The position numbers and the translations under genes were made by a program. Positions 1 through 7,869 of a stretch of 64,000 nucleotides of DNA are shown one piece after another. Source of the stretch: Sphingobium cloacae (GTDB taxonomy: Bacteria; Pseudomonadota; Alphaproteobacteria; Sphingomonadales; Sphingomonadaceae). A model generated the notes under the pieces. It searched no databases. It had not been told where the DNA came from and saw only the letters and a list, made by a program, of their open reading frames with translations. How positions within the stretch are numbered: position 1 is the stretch's first letter; each line of letters opens with the position of its first letter. The DNA is taken from positions 682,001 to 746,000 of the forward strand of contig NZ_AP017655.1 of NCBI RefSeq assembly GCF_002355855.1, read 5' to 3'.

Positions 1-173
1 GCGTCCGCCCGATCTATGAAGGCGGGACTGGCTATCGCGCCATGATCGACTGGCTGGCGGAGCATGGCTTCGTCCCCTCGGCCTTCTTCGCCAACAACAA
101 GGGGCATTTTCCCCTGCTGGTCGAAATGGACGGCATCTTCGTCAATCAAGCCTTGTTGGCGGCGGCGGATTGA
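1..173 (+). CDS. FkbM-type methyltransferase, C-terminal fragment
   Basis: The reading frame is already open at the window edge (first full codon at position 3) and ends at TGA 171-173, so only the last 56 residues are seen. They read VRPIYEGGTGYRAMIDWL, then GFVPSAFF, then VEMDGIFVN. This is the typical tail of FkbM-family SAM-dependent methyltransferases, with a strand carrying the 'Y-E' motif, a 'GF' strand and a final 'E-x-D-x-x-F-V' strand. FkbM enzymes methylate sugars or other small molecules, often in polysaccharide clusters. The stop overlaps the start of the following membrane-protein gene (TGATG), so the two are probably translationally coupled. The assignment is by eye from the tail only; the catalytic SAM-binding part lies outside the window. 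Confidence 0.7.
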   Translation, partial: VRPIYEGGTGYRAMIDWLAEHGFVPSAFFANNKGHFPLLVEMDGIFVNQALLAAAD

Positions 174-1918
174 TGCGGCCGGGCGACCCTTCCCGGATCG
201 GCGCGGCCAGGCTGTTCCAGGCAGGCGCATTGGGGCTGGCCTGCTGGCTGATCGCGACATTCTTTTGGCACATTACCTTCGGGCAGGGCGCAAGCCTGCC
301 GGTGATCCTGTTCCTGGATCAGGATTTCCCCGCGCTGCTGACCGGTCTGTTGCTGTTCGCGCTGGCCGTGCCTTTCGCGGAAGGCAGGGGATTCAGCCTG
401 CCGGCCCCCAAGGCGCGGATCGTCATTCCTCTCGTCGTGCTGTTCGGTCTCGTCGCGTGGGCCGGTCATTATCTTCTGTTCCAGAATTACGCCATCTCCC
501 GCGATGAGGAAGTGGCCCGCTTCGCCGCCGCCTATATTCGCGAAGGATTGTTCGCGCGCCCCATCCCGGCGGAATGGGAGCCTTATCGCCGTGCGATCAT
601 GCCGGAATTCTTCTCCCCCTTCGGCGCGGCGGATTATTGGACGGCCGCCTATCTGCCGGTGAACAGCGCCATACAGGCCCTGTTCTGGCAACTGGGCGAC
701 CCCAATCTGGCCGGGCCGGTGCTGCTGGTCGCGGGGCTGATCGCGCTCTGGCGCGTGGCGCTCCATCTTTTCCCGGATCGGCCCGACGCCGTCTGGGTGA
801 CGATGCTGCTGGCGCTGTCTTCGGCGCAGCTCTGGATCACGGCGATGACGCCCTATGCCATGACCGGCCATTTCGCGCTCAACATGATCTGGCTGGCGCT
901 GGTGCTGCGCGGCGGGTGGCTGTCCCATCTGGTCGCGGGGCTGGTGGCGCTGGTCGCGGCGGGCCTGCACCAGTGGCATTTCCCGCCGATCTTCATCGCG
1001 CCCTTCATCCTCTGGATGCTGCTCGGGCGGCGATGGGCGGTCGCGGTCTTTCATATCCTGATCCTGATCCTGATCGTCATCGTCTGGGCGAAGCTGTGGC
1101 CCGGTTTCCTGACGCATGTGCTGGGGCCGCCCATGGACGTGCGCCCGTCGGCGGGCGTGGCCGACAAGGTCGGCAGCCTCTTCGAACGGCTGGGCGACCG
1201 TTGGCAGCCGCTGGTCAACATCACCCGCTTCATCGCGTGGAACAATATCCTGATGGTGCCGCTGGCGGTGCTGGGCGTGGCCGCGATGCACTGGCGCAAG
1301 GCTCTTCGGGGGCAGGAGATCGCTTTGCCGCTGGCTCTGGGCTGCGTGGCGGGCTGCGGGCTGGCGCTCGCGCAGGGTTATGGCTGGGGCTATCGCTATG
1401 CCCATGGCTTCATCGGGCCTTTCTGCCTGCTGGCGGGGTTGGGCTGGGCGCGCTTCCGCCCGGCGGAAAGGATGCGGCCGGTCTTCATCGCGGTGGCGAT
1501 CACGCTGGCGACGGCGGGATTCCTCGCATGGCGGACGCATCTTTTCGTCGCGCCCTACGCCGCCAGTCACCGGATGATCGACGCTTCGCAGGCCGATGTG
1601 GTGCTGGTCGACCCGCGCGGCGGGCTGTTCGTCACCGATCTGGTGCGCGGGCGCAATGGCGTTCCGGGGCGGCCTATGGTGATGAATCTGGGCATGTTGA
1701 CGCTGGATCAGGTCGACACGCTCTGCGCCGACTATGTGGTCGAGCTGTTCGACCGCGCGGAGTTCCGCCCGCTCGGCGTGCCGCTGGCGCGTTGGAATCT
1801 GGGACGGATGGACGCGCTAAGAGCGCATATGAAGGCGGTGGGCTGCGACAAGCCCGTCCAACCACCGCTCCCGTCCACGCTGGAAGACGCCTTCAAGGCC
1901 GCAGGCGATGTCTTGTGA
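173..1918 (+). CDS. Polytopic membrane protein, GT-C glycosyltransferase-like
   Basis: The protein has 581 residues and about eleven hydrophobic segments over the first 460 residues, followed by a soluble C-terminal domain of about 110 residues. An acidic 'SRDEE' motif follows the third membrane segment, where GT-C enzymes (ArnT/PMT-type, which use polyprenyl-phosphate sugars) carry their catalytic acidic loop. This suggests, but does not prove, a lipid-linked sugar transferase acting at the outer face of the inner membrane. ATG 173 overlaps the stop of the upstream FkbM gene. A TTG three bases earlier is possible but less likely. The pairing with a methyltransferase fits surface polysaccharide decoration. 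No substrate can be assigned. Confidence 0.6.
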   Translation: MRPGDPSRIGAARLFQAGALGLACWLIATFFWHITFGQGASLPVILFLDQDFPALLTGLLLFALAVPFAEGRGFSLPAPKARIVIPLVVLFGLVAWAGHYLLFQNYAISRDEEVARFAAAYIREGLFARPIPAEWEPYRRAIMPEFFSPFGAADYWTAAYLPVNSAIQALFWQLGDPNLAGPVLLVAGLIALWRVALHLFPDRPDAVWVTMLLALSSAQLWITAMTPYAMTGHFALNMIWLALVLRGGWLSHLVAGLVALVAAGLHQWHFPPIFIAPFILWMLLGRRWAVAVFHILILILIVIVWAKLWPGFLTHVLGPPMDVRPSAGVADKVGSLFERLGDRWQPLVNITRFIAWNNILMVPLAVLGVAAMHWRKALRGQEIALPLALGCVAGCGLALAQGYGWGYRYAHGFIGPFCLLAGLGWARFRPAERMRPVFIAVAITLATAGFLAWRTHLFVAPYAASHRMIDASQADVVLVDPRGGLFVTDLVRGRNGVPGRPMVMNLGMLTLDQVDTLCADYVVELFDRAEFRPLGVPLARWNLGRMDALRAHMKAVGCDKPVQPPLPSTLEDAFKAAGDVL

Positions 1919-2009
1919 GGCAAGATTTGCGATAGAGCGGACGGTCTGCCTTCTAAACTCCGCTCTCCCGAAGGGCATGGCCGACCGCTTCGCCCCGCTC
2001 AGGGGAGGG

Positions 2010-2026
2010 GCCTTCGACAAGCCCAG
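2010..2026 (+). repeat. Partial copy of the dispersed sphingomonad repeat
   Basis: GCCTTCGACAAGCCCAG matches one arm of the longer repeat at 6988-7016 (reverse complement) with a single mismatch. It lies directly beside the rpsD terminator, in the convergent gap between the membrane protein and rpsD. It looks like a decayed or truncated copy. Confidence 0.4.
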
Positions 2027-2030
2027 CCCC

Positions 2031-2064
2031 AAAAAGAAAGGGCGCCCCTTGAGGCCGCCCTTCC
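2031..2064 (-). terminator. Rho-independent terminator of rpsD
   Basis: On the minus strand AAGGGCG (2062-2056) can pair with CGCCCTT (2044-2038) around an 11-nt loop. The hairpin is followed by TCTTTTT. It begins 26 bases beyond the rpsD stop, so it fits as the rpsD terminator. Confidence 0.75.
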
Positions 2065-2089
2065 CAAATCCTGAACTGCCGGAAACCGA

Positions 2090-2704
2090 TCAGCGCGAAT
2101 AGAATTCGACGACCAGATTGGGTTCCATCTTCACCGGATAGGGCACTTCGTCCAGCGTCGGAACGCGGACATAGGTGACCTTCGTGGCGCCGTCGGGCGA
2201 CACATAATCGGGAATGTCGCGCTCGGGCAGGCTCTGCGCTTCGAGGACCAGCGCCATTTCCTGCGCCTTCTTGCCCAGCGTGATTTCGTCGCCCGGCTTC
2301 ACCAGACGCGATGCGATGTTGCACTTCACGCCGTTCACATAGATGTGGCCGTGCGAAACGATCTGACGGGCCGAGAAGATGGTCGGCGCGAACTTGGCGC
2401 GATAGACCACCGCGTCCAGACGGCGCTCCAGCAGGCCGATCAGGTTCTGGCCGGTGTCGCCCTTCATGCGCGCCGCTTCGATATAGTTCTTCTTGAACTG
2501 CTTTTCGGTGATGTCGCCATAATAGCCCTTCAGCTTCTGCTTGGCGCGAAGCTGGATGCCATAATCGGACATCTTGCCCTTGCGGCGCTGGCCGTGCTGG
2601 CCGGGGCCATATTCCCGCTTGTTGACCGGGCTCTTGGGGCGGCCCCAGATATTCTCGCCCATGCGGCGGTCGAGCTTGTACTTGGCGCTGGTGCGCTTCG
2701 TCAT
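2090..2704 (-). CDS. rpsD: 30S ribosomal protein S4
   Basis: The protein has 204 residues, the usual length of alphaproteobacterial S4. It starts [21 protein letters not shown] and contains the S4 RNA-binding domain at about residues 95-155 ('[17 protein letters not shown]', '[14 protein letters not shown]'). S4 binds 16S rRNA early in 30S assembly and can act as a translational repressor of its own message. The ATG at 2704 is preceded by TAAGGAATTC, a good ribosome-binding site. A longer frame runs upstream to 2803 but lacks family similarity. The gene is monocistronic, with a clear terminator at 2031-2064. Confidence 0.97.
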   Translation of the reverse strand: MTKRTSAKYKLDRRMGENIWGRPKSPVNKREYGPGQHGQRRKGKMSDYGIQLRAKQKLKGYYGDITEKQFKKNYIEAARMKGDTGQNLIGLLERRLDAVVYRAKFAPTIFSARQIVSHGHIYVNGVKCNIASRLVKPGDEITLGKKAQEMALVLEAQSLPERDIPDYVSPDGATKVTYVRVPTLDEVPYPVKMEPNLVVEFYSR

Positions 2705-2885
2705 GATGAATTCCTTACAATCGCTAACTACGTTATCCCCGGTCATCGCCTGCTGGCCTCGAACGAGGGGCAGGGCCACCGCTTCACCGGGATGCGGGGC
2801 CAATCGCGAAGGCGCGCCTATGGAGAAAGGGGCGGATCATGTCAACCCTCGACAGGGCGGCGCGATGGGCCTAGTCAGCCAGCCC

Positions 2886-3182
2886 ATGAACCCCGAAAGC
2901 TATACGACCATGGCGCAGGTCCGCGCCGGCGTGGACGAGATCGACCGGCAGATCGTGGCGCTGCTGGCGGACCGTTTCGCCCATATGCGCGCCGCCGCCC
3001 GGATCAAGCCCGAACGCGCCCATGTCCGCGACGAGGAACGCAAGGCGCTGGTCATCGCCAACGCCCGCGCGGAAGCGGAGAAGCTGGGCGCGCCGGGCGA
3101 TGCCATTGCGATGCTGTGGGACCAGCTTGTCGAAGCCTCCATCGCCTATGAGATGGAAGAATTCGACCGTCTGAAAGGCTAG
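2886..3182 (+). CDS. Chorismate mutase, AroQ class
   Basis: This is a 98-residue all-helical protein: MNPESYTTMAQVRAGVDEID, then 'LLADRFAHMRAAARIK', then 'RDEERKALVIANARAEAEKLG', then 'LWDQLVEASIAYEMEEF'. The pattern of Arg, Lys and Asp/Glu across the helices (R in 'QVRAGVDEID', R in 'ADRFAHM', K in 'RIKPERAHVRDEER') fits the AroQ (PchB-like) fold. That fold converts chorismate to prephenate for Phe/Tyr synthesis in the cytoplasm. In-frame ATGs also exist at 2865 and 2820. The start at 2886 best matches the family length, although no strong ribosome-binding site decides between them. The gene is divergent from rpsD, not fused to prephenate dehydratase, and has no obvious operon partner. Confidence 0.85.
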   Translation: MNPESYTTMAQVRAGVDEIDRQIVALLADRFAHMRAAARIKPERAHVRDEERKALVIANARAEAEKLGAPGDAIAMLWDQLVEASIAYEMEEFDRLKG

Positions 3183-3224
3183 ATTCTGCGAGCCGCCGGC
3201 TGAAACAGCCGGCTTCAGAATGCT

Positions 3225-4310
3225 CTAACGCACCCGCGGATTGCTGAGCGCGGACAACACGCCGCGCAGCGTCCGCACCTCCAGATGATTCCAGCCCGGC
3301 TTGGTCAGCAAATTGCGCAGCGTCCGCTTGGTCGCGGGCGCGCGGTCGGGCGGGAAGAAATAGCCTGCCCCCTCCAGCAGCGTCTCGAACTGCGCAATCA
3401 TCCCTTCCAGCTCCGTCTGCGGGGCGGGGGGGAGCAATTCCTCGGTCGTGGGCTGTTCCAGCGCCGCGCCCTTCGACCATTCATAGGCGCACAGGATCAC
3501 CGCCTGCGCCAGGTTGAGCGATCCGAATTCCGGATTGATCGGCACGGTCAGGATCTTGCGGGCCAGAGCCACATCCTCCGTCTCCAGCCCCGACCGCTCC
3601 GGTCCGAAGACATAGGCGGATCGTCCCTGCGCGCCATGGATTTCCCGTGCCGCTTCCTCTGGCGTCACGACCGGCTTGGTGACGCCGCGCTTGCGCACCG
3701 TGGTCGCATAGACATGCGCGCAGTCCGCCACGGCATCGGCCAGCGTCTCGAACAGTTCGGCCTTCTCCAGCACGACATCCGCCCCCGCCGCCGAAGGCCC
3801 CGCATCGGGATTGGGCCAGCCATCGCGCGGAGACACCAGCCGCATCTCGGTCAACCCGAAATTCATCATGGCCCGCGCCGCCTTGCCGATATTCTGGCCC
3901 AGCTGAGGGCGGACGAGGACGATGACGGGGGGGCGAGTTTTTTCCTCCGCACCGTTCGTCCCGAGCAGGGGCTCACTAGCCTCCCCCGTTCGCCCTGGGC
4001 GAAGTCGAAGGGCGCCGCTGAGCGAAGGCGAAGCATGTGAAACGGAAGCCTTCTTCAACTTCTCCCAATTCTCCGCAATCAACGCTTCCTTCCTCTTGCG
4101 CGACCAGCCCTTGATCTGAAGTTCGCTGGCGAGCGCTTCCGCCCGCGTGCCGAATTCCGCAGACCACATAAGCTCGACGGGACGGCGATCCAGGGTATAA
4201 CCCTTGATTTCACCGGCCTGATGCTGACCCAGGCGCTTCTCAAGATCGTCGGTATGGCCCGTATAATAAGAGCCGTCCGAACATCGCAGGATATACGCGT
4301 AAAATTCCAT
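3225..4310 (-). CDS. trmJ: GIY-YIG domain fused to TrmJ-type tRNA methyltransferase
   Basis: This is one open frame of 361 residues. Residues 1-90 form a small GIY-YIG domain ('YAYILRCSDGSYYTGHTDDL', 'RLGQHQ'). A roughly 33-residue linker ('ASPSLSGALRLRPGRTGEAS') is encoded by a dispersed repeat. From about residue 127 the protein is a complete SPOUT methyltransferase of the TrmJ/TrmH class, with 'NIGKAARAMMNFG', 'YVFGPERSGLETEDV' and 'LNLAQAVILCAYEW'. TrmJ 2'-O-methylates position 32 of tRNA. No ATG, GTG or TTG is available in frame just before the methyltransferase part, so it seems to depend on the upstream domain for translation. It is last in the rpiB-glyA-nrdR operon. Known relatives have the two domains on separate genes. 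Whether the fusion protein is made and cleaved, or the sequence hides an indel, is open. Confidence 0.8.
   Translation of the reverse strand: MEFYAYILRCSDGSYYTGHTDDLEKRLGQHQAGEIKGYTLDRRPVELMWSAEFGTRAEALASELQIKGWSRKRKEALIAENWEKLKKASVSHASPSLSGALRLRPGRTGEASEPLLGTNGAEEKTRPPVIVLVRPQLGQNIGKAARAMMNFGLTEMRLVSPRDGWPNPDAGPSAAGADVVLEKAELFETLADAVADCAHVYATTVRKRGVTKPVVTPEEAAREIHGAQGRSAYVFGPERSGLETEDVALARKILTVPINPEFGSLNLAQAVILCAYEWSKGAALEQPTTEELLPPAPQTELEGMIAQFETLLEGAGYFFPPDRAPATKRTLRNLLTKPGWNHLEVRTLRGVLSALSNPRVR
3980..4034 (-). repeat. Dispersed repeat copy 1, inside the trmJ frame
   Basis: Read on the minus strand it contains CCCTTCGACTTCGCCCAGGG followed by CGAACGGGGGAGG. It matches the copy at 4328-4375 in inverted orientation. 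It encodes most of the linker between the GIY-YIG and methyltransferase domains. The internal TTCGACTTCG/CAGGGCGAA arrangement is typical of short palindromic repeats found many times in sphingomonad genomes. Confidence 0.75.
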
Positions 4311-4327
4311 CGCGGTTCAACGGTCTC

Positions 4328-4375
4328 GCTTCGCTCGACAAAGCCCTTCGACTTCGCGCAGGGCGAACGGGGAGG
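4328..4375 (+). repeat. Dispersed repeat copy 2, inverted relative to copy 1
   Basis: The plus strand reads GCCCTTCGACTTCGCGCAGG then GCGAACGGGGAGG. This is identical to copy 1 over most of its core but in the opposite orientation. It fills the 79-bp gap between the nrdR stop and the start of the GIY-YIG segment. Together the two copies bracket the GIY-YIG coding part (4041-4310). Confidence 0.75.
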
Positions 4376-4389
4376 AAAGGGGAGAAACC

Positions 4390-4851
4390 TCACTCACTCC
4401 CCACCTCCTTCACCGTGCTTGCGAAATCCTCGAAATCGCGTGCGTCGGTGAAGTCCTTATAGACGCTGGCGAAGCGGATATAGGCCACGCTGTCCAGCCG
4501 TTTCAGCCCCTCCATCACCATTTCGCCTATGGAACGCGCGGGGATTTCGCTGTCGCCGCTGGTTTCCAGTTGCCGCTGGATGCCGGAGATCAGCTTTTCC
4601 AGACGGCTGGGGTCGATGGGCCGCTTGCGGCAGGCGATGTCGATGGAGCGGGCCAGCTTGTCGCGGTCGAACGCTTCCTTGCGCCCCTCGCTCTTCATCA
4701 CCCAGATGTCGCGAAGCTGTATCCGCTCGAAGGTGGTGAAGCGCGCGCCGCACGCTTCGCACTGCCGCCGGCGGCGAATGGCGTTGCCATCCTCCGTCGG
4801 GCGGCTGTCCTTGACCTGGCTGTCCTCGTGCGAGCAGAAGGGGCAACGCAA
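4390..4851 (-). CDS. nrdR: Transcriptional repressor NrdR
   Basis: The protein has 153 residues, the family's normal length. An N-terminal zinc ribbon uses Cys3, Cys6, Cys31 and Cys34 ('RCPFCSHED', '[14 protein letters not shown]'). An ATP-cone follows at about residues 49-139 ('[20 protein letters not shown]', '[10 protein letters not shown]'). NrdR senses (d)ATP and represses ribonucleotide reductase genes. The start codon is TTG at 4851, supported by AAGGA nine bases upstream inside the end of glyA. The glyA stop lies 6 bases before it. It sits in the rpiB-glyA-nrdR-trmJ operon. Confidence 0.96.
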   Translation of the reverse strand: MRCPFCSHEDSQVKDSRPTEDGNAIRRRRQCEACGARFTTFERIQLRDIWVMKSEGRKEAFDRDKLARSIDIACRKRPIDPSRLEKLISGIQRQLETSGDSEIPARSIGEMVMEGLKRLDSVAYIRFASVYKDFTDARDFEDFASTVKEVGSE

Positions 4852-4857
4852 TGCTGC

Positions 4858-6168
4858 TTATCCTTCGTAGATCGGAAAGCGTGCCGTAAGCGCCGATACC
4901 CGCTCGCGAACATTGGCCTCGACCGCCGGATCGCCGGCCTCGCCCTTGTCGCGCAGCCCTTGCAGCACGTCCGCGATCATGTCGCCAATGGCCTCGAACT
5001 CCGCCACGCCGAAGCCGCGCGTCGTGCCCGCCGGGGAGCCCACGCGGATGCCGCTGGTCTTGGTCGGCGGCAGGGGATCGCCCGGCACGCCATTCTTGTT
5101 GCAGGTGATGAAGCTGCGCTCCAGCGCCTCGTCCGCGTCCTTGCCCGAAATGCCGTAGGGGCGAAGGTCGATCAGCGCCAGATGCGTGTCCGTGCCGCCC
5201 GAAACGACCGCCAGCCCGCGCTGCTCCAGCTTGCCGGCCAGCGCTTTGGCATTGGTGACGATGGCCCGCGCGTAGGTCTTGAACTCCGGCTGCAACGCTT
5301 CGCCGAAAGCGACAGCCTTGGCGGCGATGACGTGCATCAGTGGTCCGCCCTGAAGGCCGGGGAACACCGCCGAGTTGATCTTCTTCGCGATGGCTTCGTC
5401 GTCGGTCAGGATCATGCCGCCGCGCGGACCGCGCAGCGTCTTGTGCGTGGTGGTGGTGACGATATGGGCGTGGCCGAAGGGCGTCGGGTGCGCCCCGCCC
5501 GCGACGAGGCCCGCGAAATGCGCCATGTCCACCATGAACAGCGCGCCCACCTTGTCCGCGATCGCCCGGAAGCGCGCGAAGTCGATATGGCGCGGATAGG
5601 CGCTGCCGCCCGCGATGATGAGCGTCGGCTTCGCCTCGATGGCCTGCGCTTCCAGCGCGTCATAATCGATGAGATGCGTGTCCTCGCGCACGCCATATTG
5701 GACGGCATTATACCATTTGCCCGACAGGGCAGGTCGCGCGCCATGGGTCAGGTGTCCGCCCGCGTCCAGCGACAGGCCCATGATCGTGTCGCCCGGCTTG
5801 GTCAGCGCCAGCATCACCGCGCCGTTCGCCTGCGCGCCCGAATGCGGCTGCACATTGACGAATCCGCAATTGAAAAGCTGCTTGGCGCGGTCGATGGCCA
5901 GTTGCTCCACCTCGTCCGAAGGGGCGCAGCCCTGATAGTAGCGCTTGCCCGGATAGCCTTCCGCATATTTGTTGGTGAAGACCGATCCCTGCGCCTCCAG
6001 CACCGCCTTGCTGACGATATTTTCCGACGCGATCAGTTCGATCTGGTTCTGCTCGCGCTTCAGTTCCTTCGTGACGCCCGCGAAGACCGCCGGATCGGCA
6101 TCGGCCAGACTGCGCGTGAAATAGCCTTCCGAACGGATGGCGGCATGATCGAGGGTGGCAGTGCTCAT
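4858..6168 (-). CDS. glyA: Serine hydroxymethyltransferase
   Basis: The protein has 436 residues and is full length. It interconverts serine and glycine with tetrahydrofolate, supplying one-carbon units. The PLP lysine is K243 in '[14 protein letters not shown]'. Other family motifs are '[13 protein letters not shown]', '[15 protein letters not shown]', '[11 protein letters not shown]' and '[10 protein letters not shown]'. It lies 12 bases after rpiB and 6 bases before the TTG start of nrdR, so it is co-transcribed with both. Confidence 0.98.
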   Translation of the reverse strand: MSTATLDHAAIRSEGYFTRSLADADPAVFAGVTKELKREQNQIELIASENIVSKAVLEAQGSVFTNKYAEGYPGKRYYQGCAPSDEVEQLAIDRAKQLFNCGFVNVQPHSGAQANGAVMLALTKPGDTIMGLSLDAGGHLTHGARPALSGKWYNAVQYGVREDTHLIDYDALEAQAIEAKPTLIIAGGSAYPRHIDFARFRAIADKVGALFMVDMAHFAGLVAGGAHPTPFGHAHIVTTTTHKTLRGPRGGMILTDDEAIAKKINSAVFPGLQGGPLMHVIAAKAVAFGEALQPEFKTYARAIVTNAKALAGKLEQRGLAVVSGGTDTHLALIDLRPYGISGKDADEALERSFITCNKNGVPGDPLPPTKTSGIRVGSPAGTTRGFGVAEFEAIGDMIADVLQGLRDKGEAGDPAVEANVRERVSALTARFPIYEG

Positions 6169-6180
6169 AGGGCAGGCTCC

Positions 6181-6618
6181 TTAAAGCGCGGGCTGGGACA
6201 GTTTCTCGACGCGGCCGGCATGGCGGCCTCCGCCGAAATCGGTGGAGAGGAAGGCGGCGACGCAGGCTTTCGCCATGTCCACGCCCGTCAGGCGCGCGCC
6301 CAGGGCAAGGACGTTGGCGTCGTTATGCTCGCGGGAGAGGGCGGCGGACAGCGGCTCGCCCACCAGCGCGCAGCGGCAGGCCGGGTTGCGGTTGACCGCG
6401 ATGGAAATGCCGATGCCCGACCCGCAAAGCGCGATGCCTCGTTCGGCCGCGCCCGACGCCACGGCTGACGCGAGCTTGTAACCATAATCGGGATAATCCA
6501 CCCGATCGGCGGTCGCGGGGCCCAGATCGGCGACATCATGCCCTTCGCCGCGCAGCCATTGCGCAAGCTCCGCCTTCAGATCGACGGCGGCATGATCGGA
6601 AGCGATGGCGATTTTCAT
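6181..6618 (-). CDS. rpiB: Ribose-5-phosphate isomerase B
   Basis: The 145-residue RpiB/LacAB fold protein begins MKIAIASDHAAVDLKAEL. The active-site loop 'IALCGSGIGISIAVNR' has Cys65 as the catalytic base, and 'REHNDANVLALGAR' is also present. It interconverts ribulose-5-phosphate and ribose-5-phosphate in the pentose phosphate pathway. It is the first gene of the minus-strand operon rpiB-glyA-nrdR-trmJ. A small membrane-protein gene is divergent from it. Confidence 0.96.
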   Translation of the reverse strand: MKIAIASDHAAVDLKAELAQWLRGEGHDVADLGPATADRVDYPDYGYKLASAVASGAAERGIALCGSGIGISIAVNRNPACRCALVGEPLSAALSREHNDANVLALGARLTGVDMAKACVAAFLSTDFGGGRHAGRVEKLSQPAL

Positions 6619-6719
6619 CGGATATGTCCCTTCACCGCTGGGGTGATTCGTTTCACGCGCCTCTTAGGCGGAGCGGCGGCGGATTGCCACAGTCCACCGC
6701 CATGCTTATGGCCTGATCC

Positions 6720-6917
6720 ATGGCAGGGACGATTTTATCCATATTGATGCTGGCGGGCGTTCTGCTCACCGGCGGCGGCATCTACGCTCTTGTGAGGAAA
6801 AGGGACCGCAAGCGCGGCATCCTCATGATCGTGGCGGGTCTCGTCATGTTCGCTAATGTCGCGATCTCCGCCATTCCGGGACCGGACCTGCCCGCTCTGG
6901 AAAATGCCAGCCGCTGA
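6720..6917 (+). CDS. Small two-helix membrane protein, unknown function
   Basis: The 65-residue protein has two predicted transmembrane helices: residues 5-24 ('ILSILMLAGVLLTGGGIYAL') and 34-53 ('ILMIVAGLVMFANVAISAIP'). They are joined by a strongly basic loop 'VRKRDRKR', which should lie in the cytoplasm. The start ATG is at 6720. It is divergent from rpiB with a 101-bp spacer. I do not recognise a named family. Similar short helical-hairpin proteins are common next to rpiB in sphingomonads. Its composition and clean hydrophobic pattern support a real gene. Confidence 0.6.
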   Translation: MAGTILSILMLAGVLLTGGGIYALVRKRDRKRGILMIVAGLVMFANVAISAIPGPDLPALENASR

Positions 6918-6987
6918 TTTTTCGCTAAGGGTGGAGAGGGGGCGTTCTGCTTAGGTGCACTTCAATGTTAAGTGATTCCAGCACTCG

Positions 6988-7016
6988 CCTCCGTTCGCCC
7001 TGAGCTTGTCGAAGGC
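6988..7016 (-). repeat. Dispersed repeat copy 3
   Basis: The plus strand reads CCTCCGTTCGCCCTGAGCTT followed by GTCGAAGGC. It is a variant (AGCTTGTCG instead of GAAGTCG) of the repeat bracketing the GIY-YIG segment. It lies in the 172-bp convergent gap between the small membrane protein and the hydrolase, a typical location for such elements. Confidence 0.7.
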
Positions 7017-7089
7017 TGTGCACCTCACTTCATTCGGCGGAAAAAAGGCCACCTTCCGGCAGCCCTTTTTCTCCACCACTCCACCGGCC

Positions 7090-7746
7090 TCAGCGGATCG
7101 GGGAATCCGGCGACAGGCGCATGTCGAGATAATTGTCGACCGACTTCATGAGCTGATCCAGTTCATGTTCGAAAAAATGGTTCGCGCCACGGATTTCGTC
7201 ATGGTGGATGGTGATGCCCTTTTGCGTGCGCAGCTTGTCGACCAGCTTCTGCACGGCGCTGGCGGTGACCACCTCGTCCGCCGTTCCCTGCACGATGATG
7301 CCGGAAGCCGGGCAGGGCGCCAGGAAGGAGAAGTCATACATGTTGGCGGGCGGCGCCACCGAGATGAAGCCGCGAATCTCCGGGCGGCGCATCAGCAACT
7401 GCATCCCGATCCACGCGCCGAAGGAGAAACCGGCGATCCAAGTCGTCTGCGCTTCGGGATGGAAGCTCTGCACCCAGTCGAGCGCGGCGGCGGCGTCGGA
7501 AAGCTCGCCGATCCCGTTGTCGAACGTCCCCTGGCTGCGGCCCACGCCCCGGAAGTTGAAGCGCAGCACGGCAAAGCCCCGCTTGACGAACGTCTTGTAG
7601 AGCGCCTGCGTGATGCGGTCGTTCATCGTGCCGCCGCCCTGCGGATGGGGATGCAGGATCATCGCGACGGGCGCGCGCGGGCGGGGCGGGGGGCTGAAAC
7701 GGCCCTCGAGGCGACCTTCGGGTCCGGGGAAAATTACGTCGGGCAT
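7090..7746 (-). CDS. Alpha/beta hydrolase (serine hydrolase)
   Basis: The protein has 218 residues. The nucleophile elbow is 'IAGFSFGAW' (GxSxG), the oxyanion region is 'LHPHPQGGGTMNDR', and the conserved 'LRFNFRGVGRSQG' segment is present. The probable acid is in 'QGTADEVV' and the catalytic histidine in 'IRGANHFFEHEL'. This is the short COG2945-type cytoplasmic hydrolase, for which no physiological substrate is established. It is divergent from the cysteine desulfurase operon. The order hydrolase/two NifS-like genes looks conserved in sphingomonads, but no functional link is known. Confidence 0.85.
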   Translation of the reverse strand: MPDVIFPGPEGRLEGRFSPPPRPRAPVAMILHPHPQGGGTMNDRITQALYKTFVKRGFAVLRFNFRGVGRSQGTFDNGIGELSDAAAALDWVQSFHPEAQTTWIAGFSFGAWIGMQLLMRRPEIRGFISVAPPANMYDFSFLAPCPASGIIVQGTADEVVTASAVQKLVDKLRTQKGITIHHDEIRGANHFFEHELDQLMKSVDNYLDMRLSPDSPIR

Positions 7747-7869
7747 GGCACCTGTTATCGTTATGGCCGCCGGGCGGCAGAAGGAATGCGTGGGGCGCGG
7801 ACAAGCCTTTGCTGGCGCTGCGCCGCAGACCGCCTATATAGAGGGCGCGACCATTTCCGCAATCAATGA

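Noticed and set aside
6918..7089. Small RNA or gene between the membrane protein and the hydrolase
   Set aside because: Only the dispersed repeat copy is recognisable; there is no promoter-terminator pair or plausible coding frame.
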